NCBI RefSeq assembly: GCF_050389805.1
Contig: NZ_CP130945.1
Coordinates: forward strand, 2,232,001-2,296,000
DNA: 64,000 nt
Direction of reading: 5' to 3'
Origin: Bacillus_BD sp050389805
Lineage (GTDB): Bacteria > Bacillota > Bacilli > Bacillales > Cytobacillaceae
The position numbers were made by a program, and so were the translations under genes. The notes beneath the pieces are model-generated. The model was given only the letters and a program-made list of their open reading frames with translations. It was not told the origin of the DNA and searched no databases. Below, one piece after another: positions 16,417 through 25,336 of the stretch; positions within the stretch are counted from its first letter, which is position 1, and each line of letters starts with the position of its first letter.

Positions 16417-17694
16417 ATGGATTTTAAACAAAACCATAAAATAAATCAAGTCACTGAAAACACACTCGTTGTCGGAATCGACATTGCGAAGCGAAAACAT
16501 TTCGCCTGCTTTGTAGATGATCGTGGGCGAGTGCTCCAAAAATCATTTTCTATATTACAGTCTTATGATGGATTCCAGCATTTTTATCATCGTATTCTAA
16601 CTGCGATGAAAGAACACGAAAAAACAGAAGTCATCGTAGGGATTGAACCTACTGGCCATTACTGGCTTAATTTAGCCTATTTCCTTGAGGAACGAGGCAT
16701 TCCCCTCGCAATGGCTAATCCTTTGCACGTCAAGCGCTCAAAAGAGTTGGACGACAATTTACCAACCAAACATGATCGCAAAGATGCGCTGGTGATCGCT
16801 CGTCTCATAAAAGATGGGCGCTTTAGTTATCCACGTATTTTGAAAGACATTGAGGCGGAGCTTCGTGTTGGGTCAACATTTAGAGGTAAGTTGACAGAGG
16901 AATTAGGTGCTGTCAAAAATATGATGATTCGCTGGTTAGATCGCTATTTCCCGGAATTCACTCAGGTGTTTCCGTCATTCGGAAAAATGGCTTTGGCTGC
17001 ACTTGAATGTACTCCATTTCCAAGTGATCTTTTTCAAAAGCAACCCGATGAAGTCTTATCACTTTACCGACAGGTTGAGGGGCTAAAATCTCCCCAACGA
17101 CCAAAAGCAATACAACTCATTGAAGTCAGTTCTAGCTCCATCGGAGTAACAGAAGGACGTGAGATGGCCCGTATTGAAATTGCCACGCTCGTTCGCCGTT
17201 ACAACCAGTTGGAACAAGAAATTAAAAGTCTTACACAGCAATTAGTCACGCTTGTACAAACGTCTGTAGAGTACGAATGGCTCTCAACGGTTCAAGGACT
17301 GGGCGATACCACAATCGTTGATTTATTGGCTGAAATCGGTAGCTTTTCACACTATGAAGATCCACGCCAAATCATTAAACTTGCGGGACTAACTTTACGT
17401 GAAAACTCTTCCGGCCAGCACAAAGGGCAAAAACATATCTCCAAACGGGGAAGAAGAAAGCTACGTGCCCTCCTTTTCCGAGTGATGATGCCAATGGTTC
17501 GCCATAATGAAGCCTTTCGAAAGCTGCATGAATATTACACTAACCGTAAGGTTAATCCGTTACGGAAGAAGCAATCTATTGTGGTTCTATGCGGAAAACT
17601 ATTAAAAGTCTTACATGGAATAAGTACAAAGCACAAAGCTTTTGACGCACAGCGAATGATGAAGGATATTCCTAGTCTCGCAGAGACTATGTAA
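16417..17694 (+). CDS. IS110-family DEDD transposase
   Basis: 425 residues. The N-terminal RuvC-like domain (DEDD_Tnp_IS110) shows D22 in VVGIDIAKRKH, the acidic VGIEPTGHYW near residue 85, and KHDRKDALVIARL near 125. The C-terminal Transposase_20 domain contains VQGLGDTTIVDLLAEIG, KLAGLTLRENSSGQHKGQ and ISKRGRRKLRALL with the expected serine region. The enzyme works as a recombinase guided by a bridge RNA, from published work on the family. The frame is complete and AAGGAGG precedes the ATG, so the copy may be functional. Confidence 0.94.
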   Translation: MDFKQNHKINQVTENTLVVGIDIAKRKHFACFVDDRGRVLQKSFSILQSYDGFQHFYHRILTAMKEHEKTEVIVGIEPTGHYWLNLAYFLEERGIPLAMANPLHVKRSKELDDNLPTKHDRKDALVIARLIKDGRFSYPRILKDIEAELRVGSTFRGKLTEELGAVKNMMIRWLDRYFPEFTQVFPSFGKMALAALECTPFPSDLFQKQPDEVLSLYRQVEGLKSPQRPKAIQLIEVSSSSIGVTEGREMARIEIATLVRRYNQLEQEIKSLTQQLVTLVQTSVEYEWLSTVQGLGDTTIVDLLAEIGSFSHYEDPRQIIKLAGLTLRENSSGQHKGQKHISKRGRRKLRALLFRVMMPMVRHNEAFRKLHEYYTNRKVNPLRKKQSIVVLCGKLLKVLHGISTKHKAFDAQRMMKDIPSLAETM

Positions 17695-18019
17695 AAATCT
17701 ACATCCCTTTAACAAAACTAGACAACAGGATGACACGGAGAAGCTGGCACTATTTTCACCATCCGACCTTGAGTCCCTAAAGGAGCTTCGCTAGCCTCTG
17801 CCTTATGACTAGACCGAACGAAGGAATGTAGGCACTTAGATGCCCAGAGACATGGGAGGGTACGTCATCATAAGCTACGCAGAGATCCATTGTGCATCGT
17901 ATAATTTCCGAACACTACTTTACCATCATTTTCCAGTAGTGACCGCGTAGCGTACCCATACACTGGAATAGTTTCACATAATATGAAAATTTTATTAGGA
18001 TTCGTGTCCAAAAATATTT
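17695..18019 (+). ncRNA. Putative bridge RNA region of the IS110-family element
   Basis: This noncoding end has strong nested structure. GGGTAC (17858-17863) pairs with GTACCC (17952-17957), GCTACGC (17874-17880) with GCGTAGC (17945-17951), and inside them CACTACT (17913-17919) with AGTAGTG (17935-17941), leaving a 15-nt loop TTACCATCATTTTCC. In the IS1111 group the bridge RNA is encoded downstream of the transposase, so this position fits. The guide loops were not matched to a target here. Confidence 0.6.
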
Positions 18020-18085
18020 TTTTGACACTCCACCAACGGCTCAAACCGTTGATATATTAACATTTATAGAGGGAGGGATATTTAG

Positions 18086-19177
18086 ATGAAAGAACAATAC
18101 GAAGATACTGACTTCGATACTTCCTTAAAAAAGGCAAATTCCGATTTACTTTGGAATAATAAACAAAAGCAAAAATTAAAAAAAATTATCTTATCTGATA
18201 TTGAAAAATTGGAATGCCAAGAGAAAGATAAGAACCCTATCTTATCACCCAACATAAAAAGAGGAAGGGTGTTACCAAAGTTAATATACTCGGGTATCGC
18301 ATTGATAATATTATTTAGTTTATTGATTGGCTCAGCTTTTTTCTCTCCTACTATGGCAGAGGTTATAGCAAAGATTCCTTATCTAAATCAAGTCTTTCAT
18401 ACAGAACCTGTTCAACAAACTATTATGGAAGAACTTCGAAATGAAGATTTTAAAATTGATGGGATTGGTACTACAGGCAAAAAAATTGAGATACGAGTAA
18501 ATGGTTCCGAGCAATATTTTCAAGATGTACGTAAAGATGTTGAAGAAATCGCTTTGGAGGTTTTAAAGTCTAGAAACTATGATGCCTATACAGTTAAGGT
18601 AATAAAAAGTAACCACACCTATGAAAAGTCAAGTCCAGAAACATCAAAGCAAGTTGATGAGGCTATAAAAGTTGATAAGGCCTTACAACAAGAATTGACA
18701 AAGTACAACTACCAAAATGTTGCTACTCAAGTAGGATCATTGAATAATGCAGGCGATTTATTTATTCATATTGGAATACCTAATACTGAAGAAAATCCTG
18801 TAGGAATAAAAAAATTAGCACGGAGTGTTATCGAAGAAAAAACAAATCAGAAGTATACACTAGAGTTTGAAAAAATTAATCTCAAGGTAAGAGAGCAGGA
18901 GAATAGATGGTTAAGGGTTCTTATACCAATGTTTGATGGATTATATAGTAAAAAGGAATACTACTTTAAGAATTATTCATTTTCCGCACAATCTCAGCCG
19001 ATGACTTTATATATTGAAACCACTATGTCGTATTCAAACCCGAATAGTAAACAGCTGGGAAAGAAGATTGAAAATACAATCGTCGAATTTTTGGAATCCG
19101 AAGAGGCAAAAAAAATTATTAAAGATGATGAATACGAAATAATTGTTTACAGTAAAGAAAAGAAGAAAATAAATTAA
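18086..19177 (+). CDS. Anti-sigma-like membrane protein with DUF4030-type C-terminus
   Basis: 363 residues. A cytoplasmic N-terminus (1-65) is rich in Lys/Asp and is followed by one membrane helix near VLPKLIYSGIALIILFSLLI. Then come SPTMAEVIAKIPYLNQVF, a motif common to DUF4179-type anti-sigma proteins, and a large extracellular part with DUF4030-like repeats. Such genes normally follow an ECF sigma factor gene. Here the IS110-family element lies immediately upstream and no sigma factor is present, so the partner may be lost or elsewhere. GAGGGAGGG precedes the ATG. Confidence 0.65.
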   Translation: MKEQYEDTDFDTSLKKANSDLLWNNKQKQKLKKIILSDIEKLECQEKDKNPILSPNIKRGRVLPKLIYSGIALIILFSLLIGSAFFSPTMAEVIAKIPYLNQVFHTEPVQQTIMEELRNEDFKIDGIGTTGKKIEIRVNGSEQYFQDVRKDVEEIALEVLKSRNYDAYTVKVIKSNHTYEKSSPETSKQVDEAIKVDKALQQELTKYNYQNVATQVGSLNNAGDLFIHIGIPNTEENPVGIKKLARSVIEEKTNQKYTLEFEKINLKVREQENRWLRVLIPMFDGLYSKKEYYFKNYSFSAQSQPMTLYIETTMSYSNPNSKQLGKKIENTIVEFLESEEAKKIIKDDEYEIIVYSKEKKKIN

Positions 19178-19314
19178 ATAGTTATGCAGATTGTTTAGCC
19201 TTAATTTTCTTTTAAATTTATAGGGAGATTAAGGCTATAAAAATCGCCCCGTGAAATATTTAAAAAAGTAAAAGATGCATCGAAAAAGTACAAATGTTTT
19301 TTTATCTGTTATTT

Positions 19315-19500
19315 TCTCTATTCAATTAAAGGGGGCGATTGTTTAATGTTTCTGGCAATCAAATGATTTATGGTTTGACAGGATGTTTATTAATCATTTC
19401 GAAATTTTATTCAAATATAAAGTGTATATAAGATTTATACATATTTGGTAATTGCGTGCTTATTATACTAACTGGCAGGTTAGTGCAAGAAGAAGGAATA
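19315..19500 (+). repeat. Intergenic element C, arms far apart
   Basis: Left motif TTCAATTAAAGGGGGCGATT with GTTTAATG at 19320, and right motif ATTATACTAACTGGCAGGTT with AGTGCAAGAAG at about 19462. The 110 bp between them show no gene. Confidence 0.5.
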
Positions 19501-19555
19501 CTGTAAACTGTATTAAAGGCGAATTTATGCAGGTTTAGGTAGGGGGATGAACTAA

Positions 19556-19765
19556 TTGGATAAGACAGTCACTTTTTCATTTAGTAGTACAAAATATGAA
19601 GGTACAGAGGCGAGAGAAACATTTAATTTTAAAGAATTAGGTATTGATGAAGATTTGGATGATGAAGCACTAAAAAAAGAAATAGATAGAATTTTTCAGG
19701 CTTGGGTTTGGGATAAACTTAATATTTCTTTTAGTATAGTTATAAACGAGGACAAACGCAGATAG
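19556..19765 (+). CDS. Small acidic protein, unknown
   Basis: 69 residues starting at TTG with AGGGGGATG upstream. Beta-rich start (MDKTVTFSFSSTKYEGTEA), then an acidic helix ELGIDEDLDDEALKKEIDRI and an aromatic FQAWVWDKLNISF. No membrane segment or signal. The layout of a beta strand, an acidic FEEL-type helix and then AWVW resembles small hypothetical proteins shared by Bacillus genomes and phages; no function is known. It is a stand-alone unit. Confidence 0.55.
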   Translation: MDKTVTFSFSSTKYEGTEARETFNFKELGIDEDLDDEALKKEIDRIFQAWVWDKLNISFSIVINEDKRR

Positions 19766-19794
19766 TACAAGATTATATTCTGTAAAAAGAGAAA

Positions 19795-19887
19795 TTTCTT
19801 ATTGCACTACGGGGGCCATACTTCAAGAAGGAAGTATGGTTATTCTAATTGAAGTAAATGGCAGTTTTAGTGAAAGAGGAAAAGATA
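19795..19887 (+). repeat. Intergenic element C
   Basis: Left motif TATTGCACTACGGGGGCCAT, hairpin CCATACTTCAAGAAGGAAGTATGG, then right motif AATTGAAGTAAATGGCAGTT with TTAGTGAAAGAGG. Confidence 0.55.
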
Positions 19888-19949
19888 GATTATGTTTTTT
19901 GGAAATTATGGTAATATTAATTTAATTCTATACATTAGAGGTGAGTTAG

Positions 19950-20657
19950 TTGAGTAGAGCTGAGCAGAGTACAAAGTTAGATTTAGAAAGAATTATTTTT
20001 ATCGGAAGGACATTTGAAGAGTATTTGGATATGTTTTCTCTTTCTGTAGAAACACTGAAGGGGAAGAAAATACTTGATTGTCCAGCAGGAGCTTGTTCTT
20101 TTACTGCTGTTAGTAACAATTTGGGTTTGGATGTAACAGCTTGTGATATTGCGTATTATTTTTCTGGTGAAGACTTAAAAAACAAAGGTCTTCAGGATGT
20201 TGAACACGCAATGCACAATATGGAAAAGGCAAAAAGTAATTATAAATGGGATTATTTCGATGATGTAGAGGGTCTTAGAAAGCATCGATTAAGAGCCTTT
20301 GAAGATTGTACTGAAGATATGGCGAAATCAAGCGAAAGGTATATTCCTGTGACTTTGCCTTCTTTGCCATTTAAGGATGGTGAATTTGATCTACTTTTAT
20401 CAGCACATTTTTTATTTATGTATGCTGACAGATTAGACTATCAATTTCATTTAGAAACAGTAGATGAGTTATTAAGAGTAACTAAAGAAGAAATTCGAAT
20501 TTTCCCTTTAGTCGATTTAGAAGGAAAACGATATGAGCATTTAGATAAATTTATTAGTAATATAATCGATAAAGGATGTAGTGTGGAAGAAGTAAAAGTA
20601 CCATATGAATTTCAGACAAATGCGAACTCGATGTTAGTTATAAAAAAAGGTAAATAA
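19950..20657 (+). CDS. Class I SAM-dependent methyltransferase, unknown substrate
   Basis: 235 residues. The SAM-binding motif I is ILDCPAGACSFTAV near residue 43, with the acidic residue of motif II at VTACDIAYYF. The later LPFKDGEFDLLLSAHFLF is motif IV and DELLRVTKEEIRIFPL motif V. It lacks any targeting signal. The substrate cannot be read from sequence; CPAG in place of the usual GxGxG marks a distinct subgroup common in Bacillus. It starts at TTG with GAGGTGAG upstream. It is a single-gene unit between element C copies. Confidence 0.75.
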   Translation: MSRAEQSTKLDLERIIFIGRTFEEYLDMFSLSVETLKGKKILDCPAGACSFTAVSNNLGLDVTACDIAYYFSGEDLKNKGLQDVEHAMHNMEKAKSNYKWDYFDDVEGLRKHRLRAFEDCTEDMAKSSERYIPVTLPSLPFKDGEFDLLLSAHFLFMYADRLDYQFHLETVDELLRVTKEEIRIFPLVDLEGKRYEHLDKFISNIIDKGCSVEEVKVPYEFQTNANSMLVIKKGK

Positions 20658-20721
20658 AATAGGGACAACGCTCTGTTGTCCTTGAAATAAGTCTCTTGTT
20701 CAAGGAATTGTGAGTTTGTGA

Positions 20722-20880
20722 AGAATTGTACTTAAACAAACGGGTGCGTTAGTTTAATAAGAATGAAGAGTAATTTTAGGAACGAGACCATATTTTAGTT
20801 ATTCCATTAAAGGGCGCAATTCTGCAGCAAGAATTACGCTCTTTCTATATGTTAGGGCCAGATTGTGGAGAAATACCTTT
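20722..20880 (+). repeat. Intergenic element C (composite)
   Basis: Left motif TACTTAAACAAACGGGTGCG with TTAGTTTAATAAG, then a second type TTATTCCATTAAAGGGCGCA with hairpin GCGCAATTCTGCAGCAAGAATTACGC and TCTTTCTATATGTTAGGGCC with AGATTGTGGAG. This second version also occurs at 21758, 25045 and 26930. Confidence 0.6.
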
Positions 20881-20961
20881 AAATAAAATTGGATTTATAG
20901 GTTAAATTTTAGAAGAGATTGTGAAAGGTTGTTCTTAAACTGTATATTTAAATTGATAAAG

Positions 20962-21008
20962 AAAGAGTCCATTTGAGCAAATTAATTCAAAATGGATTCT
21001 TTTTATTT
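20962..21008 (+). terminator. Intrinsic terminator
   Basis: AAAGAGTCCATTTTG-type stem: AGAGTCCATTT (20964-20974) pairs with AAATGGATTCT (20990-21000), followed by TTTTTATTTT. It separates the methyltransferase/element region from the DUF2089 operon. Confidence 0.8.
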
Positions 21009-21122
21009 TAAAAATAATTAAACAAAACATACAAATTATTTTTAATAAAATTTATTTCATATTTAATAATATTAAAATATATGTTAAACTAAAATTAATA
21101 AAAATAAATGGAGGGGTGAGCT

Positions 21123-21422
21123 GTGGTTATTAACAATATTCCAAACTGGATTTTAGCCTTGGAAAATGAGGATTTAGAGTTTGTTAAAAACTTAGTACTT
21201 CATTCAGGTTCTTTAAAAGAGATCGCAAAGGTTTATGATGTATCATACCCAACGGTAAGACTTAAACTTGATCGATTAATCGATAAGATAAAAATGAATG
21301 ATGCCGTAGAAAACGAGGAATTTATTAAATTTATCAAGAGCCTGTCGATTGATGATCGCATAAGTGTAGAAGATGCTAAATTAATTATTGAAAAATATAA
21401 ACAAGAAAGGGATGAGAAGTAA
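21123..21422 (+). CDS. DUF2089 family helix-turn-helix protein
   Basis: 99 residues. It has the DUF2089 architecture: WILALENEDLEFVKNLVLHS, then GSLKEIAKVYDVSYPTVRLK, an HTH motif with recognition helix near residues 38-58, and a C-terminal acidic helix. It probably regulates transcription, in analogy to other small HTH proteins of this family. The GTG start has GGAGGGGTGAG upstream. Its stop overlaps the start of the next membrane-protein gene, a typical regulator/membrane-protein pair. Confidence 0.78.
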   Translation: MVINNIPNWILALENEDLEFVKNLVLHSGSLKEIAKVYDVSYPTVRLKLDRLIDKIKMNDAVENEEFIKFIKSLSIDDRISVEDAKLIIEKYKQERDEK

Positions 21423-21709
21423 TGCCATTGGATTTTTATGGGGTTTTTATTGGTGCTGGTATTTTAGCTGTTCAATTCTTCTTTTCTACAAGGAACAATA
21501 TCTATTGGGGAGCCATTTTACCAGTAGCATATATTATATTTTTGACATGGCAGTTTGTAACAAATCATATTGAAAGTACTATCGGCTTTTTCTTCTATCT
21601 ATTATTAGGGATGCTTTTCCTGTGTGCAGAATGGAATGGAGGTAGAAAGTATATTCATGAGAAAAGAAAAAAGGAATTGGATAAAATGAAAACCCACGAC
21701 TTGAAATAG
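21422..21709 (+). CDS. Three-helix membrane protein paired with DUF2089 regulator
   Basis: 95 residues. Hydrophobic segments at about 5-20, 28-43 and 51-70 are followed by a basic, amphipathic tail HEKRKKELDKMKTHDLK. The ATG overlaps the TAA of the DUF2089 gene (TAATG), so the two are translationally coupled. No precise family was recognised. Pairing suggests that the HTH protein controls, or is controlled by, this membrane protein. Confidence 0.6.
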   Translation: MPLDFYGVFIGAGILAVQFFFSTRNNIYWGAILPVAYIIFLTWQFVTNHIESTIGFFFYLLLGMLFLCAEWNGGRKYIHEKRKKELDKMKTHDLK

Positions 21710-21757
21710 AGAAAATGAGAGAATGGGAAGTTGTTAATTATTCGCATATTAATTCGT

Positions 21758-21842
21758 ATTTTCAATATTCCACAATCGGGCGCAATTCCAGAATAGAAAT
21801 TGTGCTCTTTCTTTATGTATAGGGCCATTTAATGAAGGAAGA
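21758..21842 (+). repeat. Intergenic element C (GGGCGC type)
   Basis: ATATTCCACAATCGGGCGCA, hairpin GCAATTCCAGAATAGAAATTGTGC with TCTTTCTTTATG, then TATAGGGCCATTTAATGAAG. Close copies occur at 20796, 25045 and 52500. Confidence 0.6.
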
Positions 21843-21928
21843 ATTTTTCAAGAAAATTCAACGCTTACGGTATTGCTAGCATATAACGTCAGTCAATGTT
21901 ATTCCATAAGATACAACCTAAAATAAGG

Positions 21929-21981
21929 TTGACAATTATAGATTACAATTGTAATATTAACCATGAAATTACAAATGTAAT
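21929..21981 (+). promoter_or_regulatory. Promoter with two BlaI-type operators
   Basis: TTGACA (21929-21934) and TAATAT (21952-21957) are spaced by 17 bp. Two dyads ATTACAATTGTAAT (21942-21955, overlapping the -10) and ATTACAAATGTAAT (21968-21981) match the TACA/TGTA half-site pattern of BlaI/MecI repressors. Repression by the BlaI-type protein encoded immediately downstream is therefore likely. Confidence 0.85.
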
Positions 21982-22005
21982 CTAGGAGAGGAGTAAATCT
22001 AATTA

Positions 22006-22410
22006 ATGAAAGAATTACCTAAAATATCTGAAGCTGAATTGGAAATCATGAAAGTTCTATGGGAGAAATCCCCTCAAACAGCGAATGAAGTAATTGAAAA
22101 GCTGGAGCCAACAATGGACTGGAAACCGAAAACCATTCGAACACTTATTAATAGATTAGTCCAAAAAAAGGCTGTTTCGTATCATCAGGATAAAGGGCGT
22201 ATGTATGCATATTATCCTTTGGTCTCGCAAGAAAGTTATTTACAAATAGAAACAAAATCCCTACTCAAACGTTTTTATGGTGCAGCCTTTAAACCGCTAC
22301 TTGTAAATTTTTTGAAAGAAGAAAAATTATCTTCAGAAGACATCGATGAACTCAAACGTATTCTAGATGAGAAGGCTGAAGAAAATGGGGGGAAGGATAG
22401 GGAAAAATGA
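22006..22410 (+). CDS. BlaI/MecI/CopY family transcriptional repressor
   Basis: 134 residues. The winged-helix N-terminus reads ISEAELEIMKVLWEKSPQTA and then KPKTIRTLINRLVQKKAVSY, typical of BlaI. The C-terminal dimerisation helices end in LSSEDIDELKRILDEKAEE. The protein should bind the TACA-TGTA dyads in its own promoter and be inactivated through the neighbouring M56 receptor protease. It overlaps the next gene by 4 bp (ATGA). No beta-lactamase or mecA gene is nearby. Confidence 0.92.
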   Translation: MKELPKISEAELEIMKVLWEKSPQTANEVIEKLEPTMDWKPKTIRTLINRLVQKKAVSYHQDKGRMYAYYPLVSQESYLQIETKSLLKRFYGAAFKPLLVNFLKEEKLSSEDIDELKRILDEKAEENGGKDREK

Positions 22411-24878
22411 TAGATTCTTTTTTAAGCATTTACCTACCTCGCTTTTTCGACTGGGTGATAGAAACTTCTATTATGGCAAGCATACTAGTGGGACTCATTT
22501 TATTAGTTAAAACCGTACTCAGACACATGCTAACCCCAAGGTGGCACTATCTACTTTGGCTGGTTTTAATTGTGAGACTACTACTCCCTTGGTCACCAGA
22601 TAGTTCGTATAGTATATATTCAATCCTACCAAATGGTGATAAAACGACCGTTTCTTATCAAAGCCAGCCAGTTGTTTCTTCAGAAAACGAACGCATGCAT
22701 GAAACGACAGGTATATCTGGTACAAAGGCAGTCACAAATGACAGAAGCTACAATGCTGGTACACTACAAACATCTAAGGAAAGTGATAAAGAAACAACCA
22801 CTCTTATTGAACAGCAAAAGAAAGAACCAATTTCCTTATATACCATTGCTTTATATATATGGCTAACGGGCGTTATTGTATTAGGTTTCGCCACTTATCT
22901 TGTAAATCTACGATTAAACTATTACATACAACAACAACCTAAAATTACGGATAAAAAGATTATAAATATTTTTGAGAAATGTAAGAAATCCATGTCTGTC
23001 CAGCAATGTATCCCACTACTTTTAGCTGGGAAAATATCAAGTCCAACAGTTCTTGGATTCTTTCGCCCAAGAGTATTACTCTCAAGCGCTCATATCAATC
23101 GACTTACTGAGCAACAATTACGACATATATTTTATCATGAATTAGCCCACATTAAGCGAAGAGATGTTGGTTTTAATTGGCTAATGCATAGTTTACTGAT
23201 CTTAAATTGGTTTAACCCGATTCTATGGTATGCCTACGTTTGCATGCGAGAGGATCAGGAACTTGCATGTGATGCGTATGCTCTTACGTTTATGGAGGAA
23301 GAAGAAAAAATCTCTTACGGACTAACCATTATCAGTCTTTTAGAACATTATTCTAATTATTATCAAGTACCCAGCTTGGCAAATTTAAGTAGAAATAAAA
23401 GAACTTTAAAGAGGAGAATTTTTATGATTAAAAAATTCCAAAAGAAATCGTATCGTTGGTCTGCTCTTGGAATTATTGTTGTGATCGTTATTTCATCGCT
23501 ATCCTTACTAATCGTACGTGCAGATGGGTCAAATGAAATGCAGGAAGAACAAATAAAAAATAAGGTAACAACACTGGACCAGAAGAAACAATCAGGAAAT
23601 AATTCTCTCTATACACCCCCTGCACAAGAGGAGTCCTACAAGGATCTAACGAAAGAAGAAGTCCTAACAAAACTATTAAATACAGTGGATTATTTCCACA
23701 CTGCCATTGGAAACTTCGAAACTTATGATGTGTACTATGATCATTCTACAAGTAAAGCTGTAGTCGAATACAAAATTAGTAACAAAAACTTAATTGGTGG
23801 TTATGAAAAGACCATAAACATCCCTGATGAAAAGATAGTAGGATCGAAAATAGAAACGGACGAAATATTCTATAATGATCAGAGAATCTGGCAATTAGAT
23901 AATGATGAAAAGACCTATTATACTACTGATTATGAATCCGATCCTAGTAGAGAAATTGTTAAACCTGAGGAAGTATTTTCAATTAATATAAATAAAATTT
24001 ATGATTCATATGATAAGTTTAGGGAAAGACCTGTAGGTGGAAACTCATCATTATTTCCTTACGAGATAACAGCTAAATATTTGAGATTCTTAAACCATTG
24101 GGATATAGAGAAGCAAAATGAAGAGTTGCTAGGTCATAATACGATTGTCTTATACGGAAGCATAGATAAAAGCATTGTTAATATTATGCAACCACAGGCA
24201 GATAGCTTCCGTTTTTGGGTTGATAGAGATACGGGTATATTATTAAAACGTGAAATTTACAATGCTAATGGTGAAATCATTAGTTACCTTCACCCAGAAA
24301 GTTTATCGGTGAATGTCCCAATTAATACAACACAATTCATTCCTCTTTTGGAAAATTATCATGAAATGCAAATACCGGATCCTTTATTTAAAGACTCTAA
24401 GGAGACGGAAATTGAGGTTATTGAGCATGCAGATTCAATCAGGGAAGAGGTTGAAACTGTATTGAATATACTACGCACAAAAATACCTTTCCTTTACGAA
24501 TTTTCAGATCCAGAATTACAGATCTTCTCAGCAAGTATGGAAAGATATAAAGAATTCAATCAAGCGTATTTAACATATAGCTATAAAAAAGCAGCAAACG
24601 AACGTGGATCTGGTTCTCGCTTGTTATATGTAAGAATCTATAACAAAGATTCTGTTGTAAGATCATTCGGCGATTTTGATCAAGAAAAAGGGGAAAAACT
24701 GGACACTTTCACCTTAAATGGAATTCAATGGAATGTATTTGAAATAAAAAACACTCCTGATGTTCACTATATTGGAAGTTTAGGAGATTATATGTACGAA
24801 GTAGTTACCCAAGGAATATCTAATAAGGAAGCTAAAATCCTATTGGAATCGTTTGAAAAGAGTAAGTCTATAGAATAA
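22407..24878 (+). CDS. BlaR1-like M56 receptor protease with RseB/LolA-like sensor
   Basis: 823 residues. M56 domain: helices at about 15-36, 45-62 and 142-165, then the zinc motif H244ELAH248 and the third ligand around E285 (REDQELACDA). A further helix spans about 351-371. The outer part (375-823) is not a penicillin-binding domain: there is no SxxK/KTG set. Instead it resembles a MucB/RseB-LolA fold (FETYDVYYDH to RFWVDRDTGILLKREIYNANGE) followed by a DUF4367-like segment. It probably senses an envelope signal and triggers cleavage of the BlaI-type repressor. The signal is unknown. Confidence 0.82.
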   Translation: MIDSFLSIYLPRFFDWVIETSIMASILVGLILLVKTVLRHMLTPRWHYLLWLVLIVRLLLPWSPDSSYSIYSILPNGDKTTVSYQSQPVVSSENERMHETTGISGTKAVTNDRSYNAGTLQTSKESDKETTTLIEQQKKEPISLYTIALYIWLTGVIVLGFATYLVNLRLNYYIQQQPKITDKKIINIFEKCKKSMSVQQCIPLLLAGKISSPTVLGFFRPRVLLSSAHINRLTEQQLRHIFYHELAHIKRRDVGFNWLMHSLLILNWFNPILWYAYVCMREDQELACDAYALTFMEEEEKISYGLTIISLLEHYSNYYQVPSLANLSRNKRTLKRRIFMIKKFQKKSYRWSALGIIVVIVISSLSLLIVRADGSNEMQEEQIKNKVTTLDQKKQSGNNSLYTPPAQEESYKDLTKEEVLTKLLNTVDYFHTAIGNFETYDVYYDHSTSKAVVEYKISNKNLIGGYEKTINIPDEKIVGSKIETDEIFYNDQRIWQLDNDEKTYYTTDYESDPSREIVKPEEVFSININKIYDSYDKFRERPVGGNSSLFPYEITAKYLRFLNHWDIEKQNEELLGHNTIVLYGSIDKSIVNIMQPQADSFRFWVDRDTGILLKREIYNANGEIISYLHPESLSVNVPINTTQFIPLLENYHEMQIPDPLFKDSKETEIEVIEHADSIREEVETVLNILRTKIPFLYEFSDPELQIFSASMERYKEFNQAYLTYSYKKAANERGSGSRLLYVRIYNKDSVVRSFGDFDQEKGEKLDTFTLNGIQWNVFEIKNTPDVHYIGSLGDYMYEVVTQGISNKEAKILLESFEKSKSIE

Positions 24879-25044
24879 AATAAGAACCAAATTAAATGAT
24901 TTAATCTGTTAGAGGCAAAATACTTTAAATCAACGTAGCGCCTTCTTTTGTAGCAATTGCCACATTTTAAACATTTCTTGAAGTGAAATATCCAAAATAT
25001 TAAACTAAAGAACAGTTTTAGTGACAGAAGAATCAATTGATTTT

Positions 25045-25190
25045 AAGGTTAGTGGTCCAGTTATTCCATTATAGGGCGCTTTTCTTTAATAAGAGGGCGT
25101 CTTTTTGTAATCAGAGATTTCTTGTTAGGGTAGAGAAAAGATTGTGAAGATTTCTACTTAAACTATAGGGTGCTTTAGTGAAAGAAGAAA
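25045..25190 (+). repeat. Intergenic element C (two units)
   Basis: TTATTCCATTATAGGGCGCT with TTTCTTTAATAAGAGGGCGTCTTTTTG and TTGTTAGGGTAGAGAAAAG, then a second left motif TTCTACTTAAACTATAGGGT with GCTTTAGTGAAAG. It occupies much of the 450-bp gap after the BlaR1-like gene; no gene is seen in that gap. Confidence 0.55.
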
Positions 25191-25336
25191 TAATAAAAAG
25201 AAAGGCATAGAGGATACTTCTCAAAGCCTTTTTCAATGTAAATTATAATCTGAATTATGTTGTGAAAAAGGCGAAAAAGCCGATTGTCTATAATTTTTAT
25301 CTCCTTTGGTTACATTACTAGAAAGAGGTGATTAAA

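Larger units (their letters stand above)
16353..18034 (+). mobile_element. IS110-family insertion sequence (IS1111 type)
   Basis: It consists of a DEDD transposase gene, a short left end and a 320-bp right noncoding end. The subterminal inverted repeats are GGGGTGTCAAAA (16360-16371) and TTTTGACACTCC (18020-18031), matching at 11 of 12 positions. IS110-family elements lack true terminal repeats; the IS1111 group has such subterminal 12-bp repeats and a long 3' noncoding end. The outer ends given here are estimates of a few bases beyond those repeats. Confidence 0.82.
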
